DNA of 33,651 nucleotides from Bacteroidales bacterium. GTDB taxonomy: Bacteria; Bacteroidota; Bacteroidia; Bacteroidales; UBA7960. The notes beneath the pieces are model-generated. The model was not told the origin of the DNA. It made no database searches and was given only the letters and a program-made list of their open reading frames with translations. The stretch lies in assembly GCA_003550725.1 (NCBI GenBank), contig PUKZ01000129.1, positions 1-33,651 on the forward strand. Reading direction: 5' to 3'. Shown piece by piece: positions 23,709 through 32,810 of the stretch. The translations under genes were made by a program, and so were the position numbers. Each line of letters starts with the position of its first letter. Position 1 is the stretch's first letter.

Positions 23709-24887
23709 TTATTGCTTCTTTGCTTTTTGCAATGGTTGAGCAAAATTAATAACATTTTCAGCGTTTATAGACTTGTCGCAAAGAATGGCAAGTCTTTCTA
23801 CCACATTTTTAAGTTCCCGTATATTACCTGTCCAGGTAATTTTTTTCAATTCTGCGAGTGCATATTCAGTAAACTCTTTTGCAGGCATACCGTGTTCATT
23901 ACATATTTGTTTTAAAAATTGGCCGGCAAGTATTGGTATATCATCCTCCCTTTCGTTCAAAGAGGGTACATGAATAAGTATTACACTCAACCTGTGGTAA
24001 AGGTCATCACGAAAATTGTCATTTTGAATTTCTTTATGAATGTTTTTGTTTGTGGCAGCAATAACCCTTACATCTACATCTATTTCCTTTTCTCCGCCTA
24101 CACGAGTTATCTTGTTTTCCTGCAATGTCCTTAAAACCTTTGCCTGGGCAGCAAAACTCATATCACCAATTTCGTCAAGAAAAAGTGTTCCGCCGTTAGC
24201 AAGCTCAAAATTTCCCTTTTTTTGCTTAACCGCACTGGTAAATGAACCCTTTTCATGCCCAAAAAGCTCGCTCTCTATTAATTCTGAAGGTATGGCAGCA
24301 CAATTGACTTCAATAAATGGTTTTTTTGACCTATGACTAAATTCATGAATTTGTCTTGCTACAAGCTCTTTCCCTGTCCCGCTCTCTCCGGTAATAAATA
24401 TTCTTGCATCAGTGGGAGCTACCCGTTCTATCATTTTACGGATCTTTATAATCTCTTGCGACTCACCGATCATCTCATAATTTTTGCTAACCTTTTTTTT
24501 CAAAACTTTTGCTTCAGTAACCAATTGAGTCTTATCTGTAGCGTTGCGTATAGTTATCATCAACCTGTTTAAATCAAGCGGTTTGCTGATAAAGTCAAAA
24601 GCGCCCTTTTTAATACACTCAACTGCAGCATCGATAGTACCATGGCCTGAAATCATAACCACGGTAGAGTCAGGTGATTTATTCTGTAACTTTTCAAGCA
24701 CTTCAATGCCATCCATCCTGGGCATCTTAATATCACACAGTATTACATCAAAATTATCAGACTCGGCTTTTTCCAAACCATCGAAACCATCTTCAGCAAC
24801 ATCAACATCATATTTCTCATATTCAAGAATATCTTTTAATGTCCTGCGGATGCTTGCCTCATCATCTATAACTAATATTTTTGCCAT
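23709..24887 (-). CDS. Sigma-54-dependent response regulator without DNA-binding domain
   Basis: 392 residues: receiver domain (1-120) with phospho-acceptor Asp52 (CDIKMP) and Lys102 (ISKP), then a sigma-54 activator AAA+ domain (about 137-370). Walker A is GESGTGKE (167-174), Walker B LFLDEI (235-240), and the Arg-finger region is FRDDLYHRL (292-300). The sigma-54 contact loop reads GSFTSA (214-219) where GAFTGA is canonical. The usual C-terminal Fis-type helix-turn-helix is absent: the chain ends about 30 residues after WTGNIREL, and only 20 bp separate its stop from the next gene. It may therefore act on RpoN from solution, as Helicobacter pylori FlgR does. No histidine kinase gene is nearby. 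Confidence 0.92.
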   Translation of the reverse strand: MAKILVIDDEASIRRTLKDILEYEKYDVDVAEDGFDGLEKAESDNFDVILCDIKMPRMDGIEVLEKLQNKSPDSTVVMISGHGTIDAAVECIKKGAFDFISKPLDLNRLMITIRNATDKTQLVTEAKVLKKKVSKNYEMIGESQEIIKIRKMIERVAPTDARIFITGESGTGKELVARQIHEFSHRSKKPFIEVNCAAIPSELIESELFGHEKGSFTSAVKQKKGNFELANGGTLFLDEIGDMSFAAQAKVLRTLQENKITRVGGEKEIDVDVRVIAATNKNIHKEIQNDNFRDDLYHRLSVILIHVPSLNEREDDIPILAGQFLKQICNEHGMPAKEFTEYALAELKKITWTGNIRELKNVVERLAILCDKSINAENVINFAQPLQKAKKQ

Positions 24888-24963
24888 ACTATTATTTTAA
24901 CAAAAAATGGTTTAAAAACAAAAATTAATAAATAGTTTTAACCGGTGTAACTGATAAAACAAT

Positions 24964-25308
24964 TTACTCAACCTTCCATTCACCATCAATCTTGCGCAAG
25001 AAAACATCTTGTTCAGCAGGGCCGAATTTACAACGTACAATTGCTTTATCACCATCAACATGCTCATCCAATATCTCCGGCAGTCCACCACTTCTTTTCA
25101 TCCCCCGCGAACGAAACTCAATTACTTCTTTAACAAATTCCCTGTCATCTTTACCAGCCGACAACGACATGACAGTTTCTATATCTTTATCAAATATAGC
25201 CTGATGATACTTTTCAACAACTTCCGAAGGACTATCATAAGATGATCCACAACCAACAAAAAGACCAAAAACAATCGCTACGCAAAATAAAATGTTTGTT
25301 TTTTTCAT
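24964..25308 (-). CDS. Small DUF4878-like lipoprotein
   Basis: 114 residues with a lipoprotein signal (lipobox FVGC, Cys20) and a single compact domain resembling DUF4878/NTF2-like lipoproteins: SPSEVVEKYHQAIFDKDIETVMSL and a terminal IDGEWKVE strand. Function unknown. It lies 76 bp upstream of the response regulator on the same strand and may be cotranscribed. Family members in Bacteroidota are small envelope proteins of unproven role. Confidence 0.75.
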   Translation of the reverse strand: MKKTNILFCVAIVFGLFVGCGSSYDSPSEVVEKYHQAIFDKDIETVMSLSAGKDDREFVKEVIEFRSRGMKRSGGLPEILDEHVDGDKAIVRCKFGPAEQDVFLRKIDGEWKVE

Positions 25309-25834
25309 ATGAAATTATTTTAATTTAAATGTTTATAAAATGCCTGTTAGAAAGTTTTACAAATCTACATAACATTTTATTTTTTTAATATCGTGATTTA
25401 CTGAAATAATTAATTTTTTGAAAAAGTAGAATTTTAATTCAATATCAATTGACAAAATCATCAATAACAGTATTGAAATCAGCACCTTAACCGACTAGAA
25501 AAATTGATTAATCAAAGCTATAAGGGTTAAAAAACCCTGAAGTTAAATAAAATCCTAACATCAAGATTAAAAGATCTTTATAAAAACCTGGTCAGCAGGT
25601 ATATTTAATTTCAAAAAATTTATTACTAAATAAAATTAATCACTGAACAATTTTATTTGCATTTTTGTACTTCAGATATATAACATTGCAACTTTAAAAA
25701 AATGGTTATGATAGACATTATATAGATTCTTTAAAACTTTGCATTAGAAATTATTTTTGCTTATAAAAAATTTAAGTTAATTCTAAATTTTGTAGTATTT
25801 TATACAATTCAGTAACAAGTTTTTATATTATTTT
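25309..25834. other. AT-rich divergent intergenic region
   Basis: About 525 bp with no plausible coding frame. A TATTTTTG box at 25752-25759 (plus) could be a -7 element for the carboxypeptidase gene, but there is no -33 partner. Otherwise only low-complexity A/T sequence. Confidence 0.55.
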
Positions 25835-28426
25835 ATGATTACTAATAAGATTATCTTCAACTTATGGGCTAAAGTATGCCTTGTATTATTTTTTTCTTTT
25901 ACTTTTACTTTAAATGCTGAACGTCCATTAACATATTTTCTTGATGACATTGAATATGATTCAAACATTCCCAGTCCCTGTAGTTTTTTCGGATACCAGG
26001 TTGGTGAGTGGCATCTGAATCATACTTTGCTTGTTCAATATATGGAGAAAATTGCCGCAACATCTGATCGGGCTATTTCTTACGAATATGCCCGTTCACA
26101 TGAATATCGACCTTTAATGCATTTGGTAATCACCTCTGAGGAAAACCAGGAAAACCTTGAATCTATTCGTCAAAAACATTTGGCATTGACTGATCCCGAA
26201 GTATCGGCTGGCATTGATGTAAGTGATATGCCGTCAGTAGTATTGTTAGGCTATGGAGTACATGGAAATGAACCCAGTGCTCATAATGCTGCACCTTTAA
26301 TTGCTTATTATTTGGCGGCTGGAAAGGATGAAAAAGTTCAAGAGATTCTTGACAACATTGTTATTATTATAGACCCATCTTTAAATCCTGACGGTCAGGA
26401 TCGATATGCCAGCTGGGTTAACAGGCACCGCAGCAAGACTCTTAATCCTGATCCAAATAACCGGGAATTTCATGATGTATGGCCCGGATCGAGAACAAAC
26501 CACTATTGGTTTGATTTAAACAGGGATTGGCTTCCTGTGCAACATCCTGAAAGCAAAGGACGTATCAATGCTTATCATAAGTGGAAACCAAATATTAGCA
26601 CTGACCACCATGAATTTGGCGCCAATAATACATTTTTCTTCCAGCCAGGAGAACCTGCACGGGTTAATCCCCGCACTCCCCAGCGCACTGATGATTTAAC
26701 CCTTGAAGTTGCTAAGTATCATGCCGCTGCTTTTGATGAGATAGGTCAGACTTACTATACACAACAAGGGTTTGATGACTTCTACTATGGTAAAGGTTCT
26801 ACTTATCCTGATGTTCAAGGCAGTATAGGTATTCTTTTTGAACAAGCTTCCAGTCAGGGATATACTAGAGAAACTATTCACGGGGAACTTGATTTTCCTG
26901 AAACAATACGTAACCAGGTATTGGTATCACTTTCCAGTATTGAAGCAGGACTGGAAATGCGTGAAACTTTATTGAATCACCTGCGCTGGTTTTACTCTTC
27001 AGCCATAGAGCAAGCAAATCAGGAAGATACTGAAGCATATATTTTTGGTGATACAAAAGATCAGGGTAAAAACAAACATCTCCTTGAAATACTTATGGCA
27101 CACGAAATTGAATTTTATGATATAAACCAGGAAGTAAGTATTGGTGATTCTAATTTTAAACCGGGAAATGCCTGGATAGTACCTCTAAAACAACCACAAT
27201 ACCGCCTGGTACAGTCAATGTTTGAAAAAGTATTGACATTTCAAGACAGTATATTTTATGATGTATCCACATGGACAAAGCCCCTGGCTTTCAATACGCC
27301 TTATGAAAAAATTACATCATCAAGAGAGTTAAGTAACATAAAAGGGCAGCAGGTAAAGGATATAAGTATGCCACATGGCAAACTTGCAGAAGATAAAAGT
27401 AATGTTGGCTATTTATTCAAATGGAATGACTATTATGCACCTAAAGCATTGTACTATTTACAAAAAAATGATATGAGGACCCATGTAGCCACATCTCCTC
27501 TTACAATGAAATTTGAGGGTGAGTCAACGAGTTTTGGTTATGGAACAATATTTGTTCCGGTTAAAACCCAGGATATTGAAGCAGAAGAAGTTTATGAAAT
27601 GGTTGGAAAAGCTGCCAATCATGCCGGCATTGACATACATTCAGTAGAGACAAGCCTGGTTGATGATGGCATACATTTGGGCAGTCCAAGTTTTTCTTCT
27701 CTTGATAAACCGGAGATATTAATGTTGATCGGCTCAGGTACCAGCAGCAGAGAAGCTGGTGAAATCTGGCATCTTCTTGATCAACGTTTTATTATGCCTG
27801 TTACAAAAGTCGAATTAGAACGCTTTGGTAGAATTGATATAGGACAGTATAATACTATTGTTATGGTTTCAGGCTCATACAACAGGCTGGGTGAATCAGA
27901 CCGGGAAGAGCTAAAACGTTGGGTGGAAAATGGTGGTACTATCATTGCCCAGAGAACTGCAAACAAATGGTTGGATGAGCATGAATTTATAGATATAGAA
28001 TTCGTCTCAACACCTGACGAAGATGAAGAAGCTGAAATGCTGCCATATAAAAAGCGGAGAGATTATTATGGCTCCAGGAGGATTTCAGGTTCTATATTCC
28101 GGGCAAAGATAGATACTACTCATCCTATTGGTTATGGCTTTCACCGGGAAAAACTCCCTGTTTTTGTTTCGGGCACACTTGCCGCAGAACCTGCCGACAG
28201 TCCTTTTGCCAATCCTTTATTATTTACAGAAAACGCGATTATGAGTGGTTATGCATGGGAGCCTTATAAAAACCTTAAAGACCATACAGCAGGTGTGATC
28301 GTAAATCAAAAAGGTAGCGGAAAAATCATATCTTTTATCGATAACCCAAATTTCCGGGGATTTTGGTTTGGAACAAACAGGTTATTTATGAACGCATTGT
28401 TTTTTAATCAAATAATGAGAAACTAA
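25835..28426 (+). CDS. Secreted M14 zinc carboxypeptidase
   Basis: 863 residues with an N-terminal signal peptide (hydrophobic 11-27). The M14 domain has zinc ligands His143 and Glu146 (GVHGNEPS) and a third histidine at 258-259 (STDHHEFG), substrate-binding Asn229/Arg230 (FDLNRDW) and catalytic Glu336 (GILFEQASS). A domain of about 500 further residues follows, whose last part resembles a glutamine-amidotransferase-like fold (IVMVSGSYNRLGESDREELKRWVENGGT) ending in DNPNFRGFWFGTNRLFMNALFF. This size and layout is typical for Bacteroidota secreted peptidases of this type. It probably trims peptides in the periplasm or outside the cell. It converges on the CarboxypepD_reg gene. Confidence 0.9.
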   Translation: MITNKIIFNLWAKVCLVLFFSFTFTLNAERPLTYFLDDIEYDSNIPSPCSFFGYQVGEWHLNHTLLVQYMEKIAATSDRAISYEYARSHEYRPLMHLVITSEENQENLESIRQKHLALTDPEVSAGIDVSDMPSVVLLGYGVHGNEPSAHNAAPLIAYYLAAGKDEKVQEILDNIVIIIDPSLNPDGQDRYASWVNRHRSKTLNPDPNNREFHDVWPGSRTNHYWFDLNRDWLPVQHPESKGRINAYHKWKPNISTDHHEFGANNTFFFQPGEPARVNPRTPQRTDDLTLEVAKYHAAAFDEIGQTYYTQQGFDDFYYGKGSTYPDVQGSIGILFEQASSQGYTRETIHGELDFPETIRNQVLVSLSSIEAGLEMRETLLNHLRWFYSSAIEQANQEDTEAYIFGDTKDQGKNKHLLEILMAHEIEFYDINQEVSIGDSNFKPGNAWIVPLKQPQYRLVQSMFEKVLTFQDSIFYDVSTWTKPLAFNTPYEKITSSRELSNIKGQQVKDISMPHGKLAEDKSNVGYLFKWNDYYAPKALYYLQKNDMRTHVATSPLTMKFEGESTSFGYGTIFVPVKTQDIEAEEVYEMVGKAANHAGIDIHSVETSLVDDGIHLGSPSFSSLDKPEILMLIGSGTSSREAGEIWHLLDQRFIMPVTKVELERFGRIDIGQYNTIVMVSGSYNRLGESDREELKRWVENGGTIIAQRTANKWLDEHEFIDIEFVSTPDEDEEAEMLPYKKRRDYYGSRRISGSIFRAKIDTTHPIGYGFHREKLPVFVSGTLAAEPADSPFANPLLFTENAIMSGYAWEPYKNLKDHTAGVIVNQKGSGKIISFIDNPNFRGFWFGTNRLFMNALFFNQIMRN

Positions 28427-28782
28427 TCAAAACTACCAAAAACTTCAAACTTCGCAATTTATAGGTTTATTTTTTTACACTAAACGGATTGTTCCCAACA
28501 ACATTATATTACAATAATTTGCCATTTGAGAAAATAATTGTCAATGAGCAGTCGTACAGGATTTTATATGACAAATGTCATTATTTAGCAACCGGGTTAA
28601 GATGCAATTATCGAAGAAACAACAAATCCTTATGCATTTTTTTCGCTTATAATTAATAATGCAGCAAAGATAAAAACAGATAATACACCATCTTTTTCGG
28701 AAACAACAATGGAAATACTGTCCGGGCAGAAAAAAATATGTAAACCAAAACCTTTAAATTTATATCACTCGTTATAAAGCTG
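28427..28782. other. Intergenic region between convergent genes
   Basis: About 355 bp. A small inverted repeat ATGAC-AAAT-GTCAT lies near 28567-28580. A frame of roughly 80 codons is open but lacks an ATG start and recognisable motifs. No clear terminator with a T-run is visible. Confidence 0.5.
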
Positions 28783-29574
28783 TTATTTCAGATTTTTATA
28801 TTGTCTGTAACAATTTAAAATAGCTTGATATACTTGATATTCTTTTGCATTTACAATAAACTCATAACTCAGGTTGCAATAATCGATAAAATCATAAATT
28901 TCTGCTTCGTCTTCCAGGCTGGTTAACCTCCTGACAACTTCCGGGTTGACAACCCGGGCTATTTCGTCCTGCCTGTCGGCTTCTGCTTTAACTTCGCGGT
29001 ATTTTCGTCTTTCTCTTCCGCTTTGGCTAAATTGTTCATAAAGCATTGTAATTGGACCAGGAACAGCAACCCCAAAACCCTCACTGGTTGGAGCTAAATA
29101 AAGCCTTTCAGGAAGATCCACATCAATTGGTGGTAAAGTATCTTCAATTTTATCATCATCAAAATGAATAAAGGCTTGTTTAAATTCAGAATAAGTAGAA
29201 TAAGGAAAAACATCCACCCCGGGCAATCTGTAAACCCTTTTTCTAAGCTCCATTACTATATGATCTTCTTGCCTGAAAAAATCCTCTGTAACATAAACAG
29301 TATCATTCTTAAAACCAACTGCTTGAAACATAATGCTATCACCTTCCATAATATTTATGCCAAAACTCCCATCATCACCGGTTGATGTCCCCCTAATCTG
29401 GGTAAGATTTATCACGTGAGCGTTTTTTATTGCAGTAGAATCTTCCTTTGATATAACCACACCTGAAAGTCTTTTTTGTTTATCATTACCATAGGAAATA
29501 ATACAACATGAAAGAACCATCATAAAAACCACGACCCTTATTAACCAACTATCTAAATAAAAAAAATTACTCAA
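28783..29574 (-). CDS. CarboxypepD_reg-like envelope protein
   Basis: 263 residues. A hydrophobic N-terminal segment (about 10-29) is a signal peptide or membrane anchor. The start is unsure because MM at 18-19 is an alternative. Residues about 36-108 form a carboxypeptidase-regulatory-like beta-sandwich: LSGVVISKEDSTAIKNAHV, GTSTGDDGSFGI, IMFQAVGFKNDTVYV. The rest (about 110-263) is a helical domain with PGVDVFPYSTYSEFKQAF and a basic RERRKYREVKAEADRQ segment, of unknown function. Such proteins are common in Bacteroidota envelopes, often without a barrel as here. No neighbouring outer-membrane receptor is encoded. Confidence 0.78.
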   Translation of the reverse strand: MSNFFYLDSWLIRVVVFMMVLSCCIISYGNDKQKRLSGVVISKEDSTAIKNAHVINLTQIRGTSTGDDGSFGINIMEGDSIMFQAVGFKNDTVYVTEDFFRQEDHIVMELRKRVYRLPGVDVFPYSTYSEFKQAFIHFDDDKIEDTLPPIDVDLPERLYLAPTSEGFGVAVPGPITMLYEQFSQSGRERRKYREVKAEADRQDEIARVVNPEVVRRLTSLEDEAEIYDFIDYCNLSYEFIVNAKEYQVYQAILNCYRQYKNLK

Positions 29575-29717
29575 TATCCTGATCTTTTTTCAAATTTAAG
29601 TTTATTAATAATATAAAAATACAAAAGGATTAATTAAATTTCAAATCTTATATCGACCTAAAGAAAAAAATATTTTGTCAAAATTAATAAATAAGTAAAA
29701 AATTTATCTGAAAGGTT

Positions 29718-29725
29718 TATTTTTG
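29718..29725 (+). promoter_or_regulatory. Candidate -7 box of the cPGS-like gene (TATTTTTG)
   Basis: TATTTTTG matches TAnnTTTG 56 nt before the ATG, giving a leader of about 50 nt. No -33 TTTG is present at the usual spacing. Confidence 0.4.
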
Positions 29726-29780
29726 TGAAAATTTATTCAATAAAATAATCTTAAAAAAATATAAATTAAAACTTGGAAAA

Positions 29781-31142
29781 ATGCCTAAAGAAAAAAAGAA
29801 TGTAATAATTATTGGAGCTGCCGGGCGCGACTTTCATAATTTTAACACTTATTACAGGGGCAATGAAAATTATAATGTAGTAGCATTTACAGCCGCTCAA
29901 ATCCCTGACATAGATGGACGAAAATATCCGGCTGAACTTGCAGGTGACTTGTATCCTGAAGGTATTCCTATTTATTCAGAAGATGAGCTTACAAATCTTA
30001 TTAAAAAACACGATATTGATGAATGCGTGTTTTCTTATAGCGATGTATCATACAACAATGTAATGAATCTTGCTTCGATTATAAATGCTGCCGGGGCAGA
30101 TTTCAAAATTTTAGGCCTGGATACTACTATGCTTAAATCTTCGAAACCAATTATTGCTACCGGTGCAGTTAGAACAGGAGGCGGAAAAAGTGAAGCGTCA
30201 AGAAGGATTATTAACATCCTGAGAAAACATGGAGTTAAGGCTGTTGCAGTAAGGCATCCAATGCCATATGGCGATTTGGTAAAGCAAGCAGTTCAACGCT
30301 TTGATAAAATTGAAGATCTAAATTTACATGAATGTACTATTGAAGAAATGGAAGAATATGAACCACATATTAACCGTGACACCATAATTTATTCAGGTAT
30401 TGACTACGAGGCAATTTTGTGTGAAGCCGAAAAAGAAGACTGTGATATTATCTTATGGGACGGTGGAAATAATGACTTCCCGTTTTACAAACCTGACCTT
30501 ATGATCACAATGGTTGATCCACAACGTGCAGGACATGAACTTGAATATTTCCCCGGTGGAACTACGCTTCGTATTGCCGATGTGGTTGTTGTAAATAAAA
30601 TTGAAAGTGCAGATCTTGACGACCTGCTTCTTGTAAGAAATAATGTCGCAAAAATAGCTCCCGCTGCAATTGTTATAGATGCTTGTTCACCAACATTCGT
30701 TGATAATCCTGAAGTAATAAGAAACAAGAAGGTTCTTGTGATCGAAGAAGGCCCAACCGTTACACATGGAGATGTTAAGTATAGTTATGGAAGCATAACA
30801 GCTAAAAAACATGGAGCCGCTGAACTGGTTGACCCAAGACCTTATGCCGTAGGTAAAATTAAAGAAACATTTGAACAATACCCTAACATAGGGCCGGTAC
30901 TTCCATCAATGGGATATAGCAAACAACAAGTTGAAGACTTGAAAAAAACAATTGAAAACACTCCATGCGATCTTGTTATAATTGCAACACCTATTGACCT
31001 TAACAGGGTTATTAAAATTTCTAAGCCTAACTTAAAAATAGGTTATGAGTTGGAAGATTTTGGCAAACCAAACCTCAATGAGGTTATTTGCAATTTCCTT
31101 AAAGAGAAAAACCTTATAAAGGATGATTGTGCTTGTAATTAA
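29781..31142 (+). CDS. Cyclic 2,3-diphosphoglycerate synthetase-like P-loop protein
   Basis: 453 residues of the family first known as cyclic 2,3-diphosphoglycerate synthetase (cPGS) in thermophilic methanogens. The N-terminal Rossmann-like start is VIIIGAAGRDFHNF (8-21), and a P-loop-type GAVRTGGGKSEASRRI begins at 128. A central GTPase-like core has WDGGNNDFPF and VVVNKIESAD, with the -NK- of an N-K-x-D-like base-recognition motif. The protein ends CACN. In bacteria the reaction of this family is not established, and cyclic diphosphoglycerate would be unexpected in a mesophilic bacterium. A strong terminator separates it from pyrB downstream. Annotation as an NTP-dependent enzyme of unknown substrate is the safest reading. 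Confidence 0.82.
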   Translation: MPKEKKNVIIIGAAGRDFHNFNTYYRGNENYNVVAFTAAQIPDIDGRKYPAELAGDLYPEGIPIYSEDELTNLIKKHDIDECVFSYSDVSYNNVMNLASIINAAGADFKILGLDTTMLKSSKPIIATGAVRTGGGKSEASRRIINILRKHGVKAVAVRHPMPYGDLVKQAVQRFDKIEDLNLHECTIEEMEEYEPHINRDTIIYSGIDYEAILCEAEKEDCDIILWDGGNNDFPFYKPDLMITMVDPQRAGHELEYFPGGTTLRIADVVVVNKIESADLDDLLLVRNNVAKIAPAAIVIDACSPTFVDNPEVIRNKKVLVIEEGPTVTHGDVKYSYGSITAKKHGAAELVDPRPYAVGKIKETFEQYPNIGPVLPSMGYSKQQVEDLKKTIENTPCDLVIIATPIDLNRVIKISKPNLKIGYELEDFGKPNLNEVICNFLKEKNLIKDDCACN

Positions 31143-31145
31143 TTG

Positions 31146-31175
31146 AAAAAACGGCTTTTTTGCCGTTTTTTTTTT
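31146..31175 (+). terminator. Rho-independent terminator after the cPGS-like gene
   Basis: AAAAAACGGC (31146-31155) and GCCGTTTTTT (31162-31171) form a 10-bp stem with a TTTTTT loop, followed by a T-run to 31175, just 4 nt after the stop codon. Confidence 0.88.
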
Positions 31176-31222
31176 ATCAACCATATCATATTATGATTAT
31201 ATAAACATCAAAACAAAAACAG

Positions 31223-32131
31223 ATGAAAAACAAAAGCCTGATCAGCATCAACGATTATTCGAAAGAAGATCAATTAAAAATTTTGGAAGTAGCGGAAGAA
31301 TTTGAAAAAAAACCTGTACAAAACATTCTGCAAGACCACGTTATTGCCAGTTTGTTCTTTGAACCCTCAACACGTACCAGGCTAAGCTTTGAAAGCGCAG
31401 CAAATCGTTTGGGTGGTAAGATTGTTGGTTTTTCTGAGGCATCAAACACAAGTGTAAAAAAAGGTGAATCATTACGTGATTCTATACTTACTGTTGCCAA
31501 CTACTCAGATTTGATCATAATGCGCAATCCTTTGGAAGGTAGTGCCAGATTTGCATCAGAAATATCTCCGGTACCAATTATTAATGCCGGTGACGGATCA
31601 AATCAACACCCTACACAAACATTATTGGATTTATACTCGATCAAAAAAACCCAAAACAAACTGGAAAACCTGCATGTTGCCTTTATAGGTGACCTGAAAT
31701 ACGGACGCACCGTGCATTCACTGGTTATTGCTCTTTGTAACTTTAATACTACATTTCACCTGGTTTCACCGCAGGAATTAAAACTGCCAAGCTCAGTAAA
31801 AATGTTTATCAAAGAAAAAAATCTTGAATACAACCAATATGTGGATATTGAAGACGTAACAGAAAAGGCTGATGTTTTATATATGACTCGTATTCAAAAA
31901 GAAAGGTTTTCAGACCCACTTGAATATGAACGTATCAAAGACTTTTACGTTTTGCGTAAAAACATGATCGAAAATACTAAAGAAAACCTTACAATAATGC
32001 ACCCACTGCCTAGAGTTAACGAAATAGAAATCGAAGTAGATAAAAGCCCAAAAGCCTATTATTTCCAACAAGCTCTTAATGGCGTATATGTCAGACAAGC
32101 TCTTATATCGCTTATTCTTGGACTTAAATAA
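31223..32131 (+). CDS. pyrB: Aspartate carbamoyltransferase catalytic subunit
   Basis: Condenses carbamoyl phosphate with aspartate in the second step of pyrimidine synthesis. The 302-residue length is normal. Carbamoyl-phosphate binding shows EPSTRTR (47-53), the flexible loop SVKKGES (77-83) and HPTQ (129-132). The aspartate domain has HPLPRVNE (259-266) and the terminal ...GVYVRQALISLILGL helix. pyrI follows after 53 bp, so the E. coli-type catalytic/regulatory holoenzyme is expected. It starts only about 50 nt after a strong terminator, and I could not pick out a clear promoter there. Confidence 0.96.
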   Translation: MKNKSLISINDYSKEDQLKILEVAEEFEKKPVQNILQDHVIASLFFEPSTRTRLSFESAANRLGGKIVGFSEASNTSVKKGESLRDSILTVANYSDLIIMRNPLEGSARFASEISPVPIINAGDGSNQHPTQTLLDLYSIKKTQNKLENLHVAFIGDLKYGRTVHSLVIALCNFNTTFHLVSPQELKLPSSVKMFIKEKNLEYNQYVDIEDVTEKADVLYMTRIQKERFSDPLEYERIKDFYVLRKNMIENTKENLTIMHPLPRVNEIEIEVDKSPKAYYFQQALNGVYVRQALISLILGLK

Positions 32132-32184
32132 ATTAATTAATTCAAATTATTTCATTTTATATAACACGGATAAAAAACACACCT

Positions 32185-32646
32185 ATGAGTGAAAAAGTAA
32201 AAGAATTAAAAGTATCAGCCATTCAAAATGGAACTGTTATAGATCATATACCTGCCAATGCATTATTTCAGGTTATCAGAATATTAAAGCTCGAAAGGTT
32301 TGAAAATATGATTCTGTTTGCAACTAACCTTGAAAGTAAAAAATATGGTAAAAAAGGTATTATAAAAGTTAGCAATAAATTTTTCAAACCTGAAGAAGTA
32401 AACAGGATAGCCCTGGTAGCCCCCCATGCTACAATGATTGAAATAAGAGACTTCCAGGTAGTGAAAAAAATAATAGTGGAAATACCCGACAAAATAAACG
32501 GAATTGTAAAATGCTTTAACCCCAACTGTATTACAAATCATGAGCAGATAATACAAAAATTTACTGTAACCGATAAAGAAGATTTAAGGATAAAATGCCA
32601 CTATTGTGAAAAAATAACTGTTAAAAACAACATGTCATTCTTATAA
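32185..32646 (+). CDS. pyrI: Aspartate carbamoyltransferase regulatory subunit
   Basis: Non-catalytic chain that binds CTP/ATP and tunes PyrB allosterically. 153 residues, as in E. coli. N-terminal allosteric domain (1-100) with ELKVSAIQNGTVIDHIPA. The C-terminal zinc domain has Cys110, Cys115, Cys138 and Cys141, virtually the E. coli positions (109, 114, 138, 141), and makes the contact with PyrB. It lies 53 bp downstream of pyrB on the same strand. Confidence 0.96.
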   Translation: MSEKVKELKVSAIQNGTVIDHIPANALFQVIRILKLERFENMILFATNLESKKYGKKGIIKVSNKFFKPEEVNRIALVAPHATMIEIRDFQVVKKIIVEIPDKINGIVKCFNPNCITNHEQIIQKFTVTDKEDLRIKCHYCEKITVKNNMSFL

Positions 32647-32771
32647 ACTTTACAAGTTAAATCAGGCAATTATTTCCCCTGCTTATAACCATAATTCTAT
32701 GACAAAACCATTATTTTGCAAACTGTCGAGAAAAAAATAAAATATTGGGTTTAATTTTAAAATATTATCTA

Positions 32772-32779
32772 TATATTTG
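32772..32779 (+). promoter_or_regulatory. Candidate -7 box upstream of comM (TATATTTG)
   Basis: TATATTTG matches TAnnTTTG 31 nt before the ATG at 32811. A TTG lies 24 nt upstream, rather far for a -33 box. It suggests that comM can be transcribed independently of pyrBI. Confidence 0.42.
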
Positions 32780-32810
32780 ATCTCTGTTAAACCTTTTTAA
32801 TACAAGTCTT

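Noticed and set aside
28464-28660. Open frame in the carboxypeptidase/CarboxypepD_reg gap
   Set aside because: No ATG start, no motif, not in frame with the carboxypeptidase, and typical noncoding composition.
23693-28785. 15-nt identical sequence GTTATAAAGCTGTTA at 23693-23707 and 28771-28785, both at 3' ends of minus-strand genes
   Set aside because: A few 15-nt matches are expected by chance in an AT-rich window of this size, and flanks do not match.
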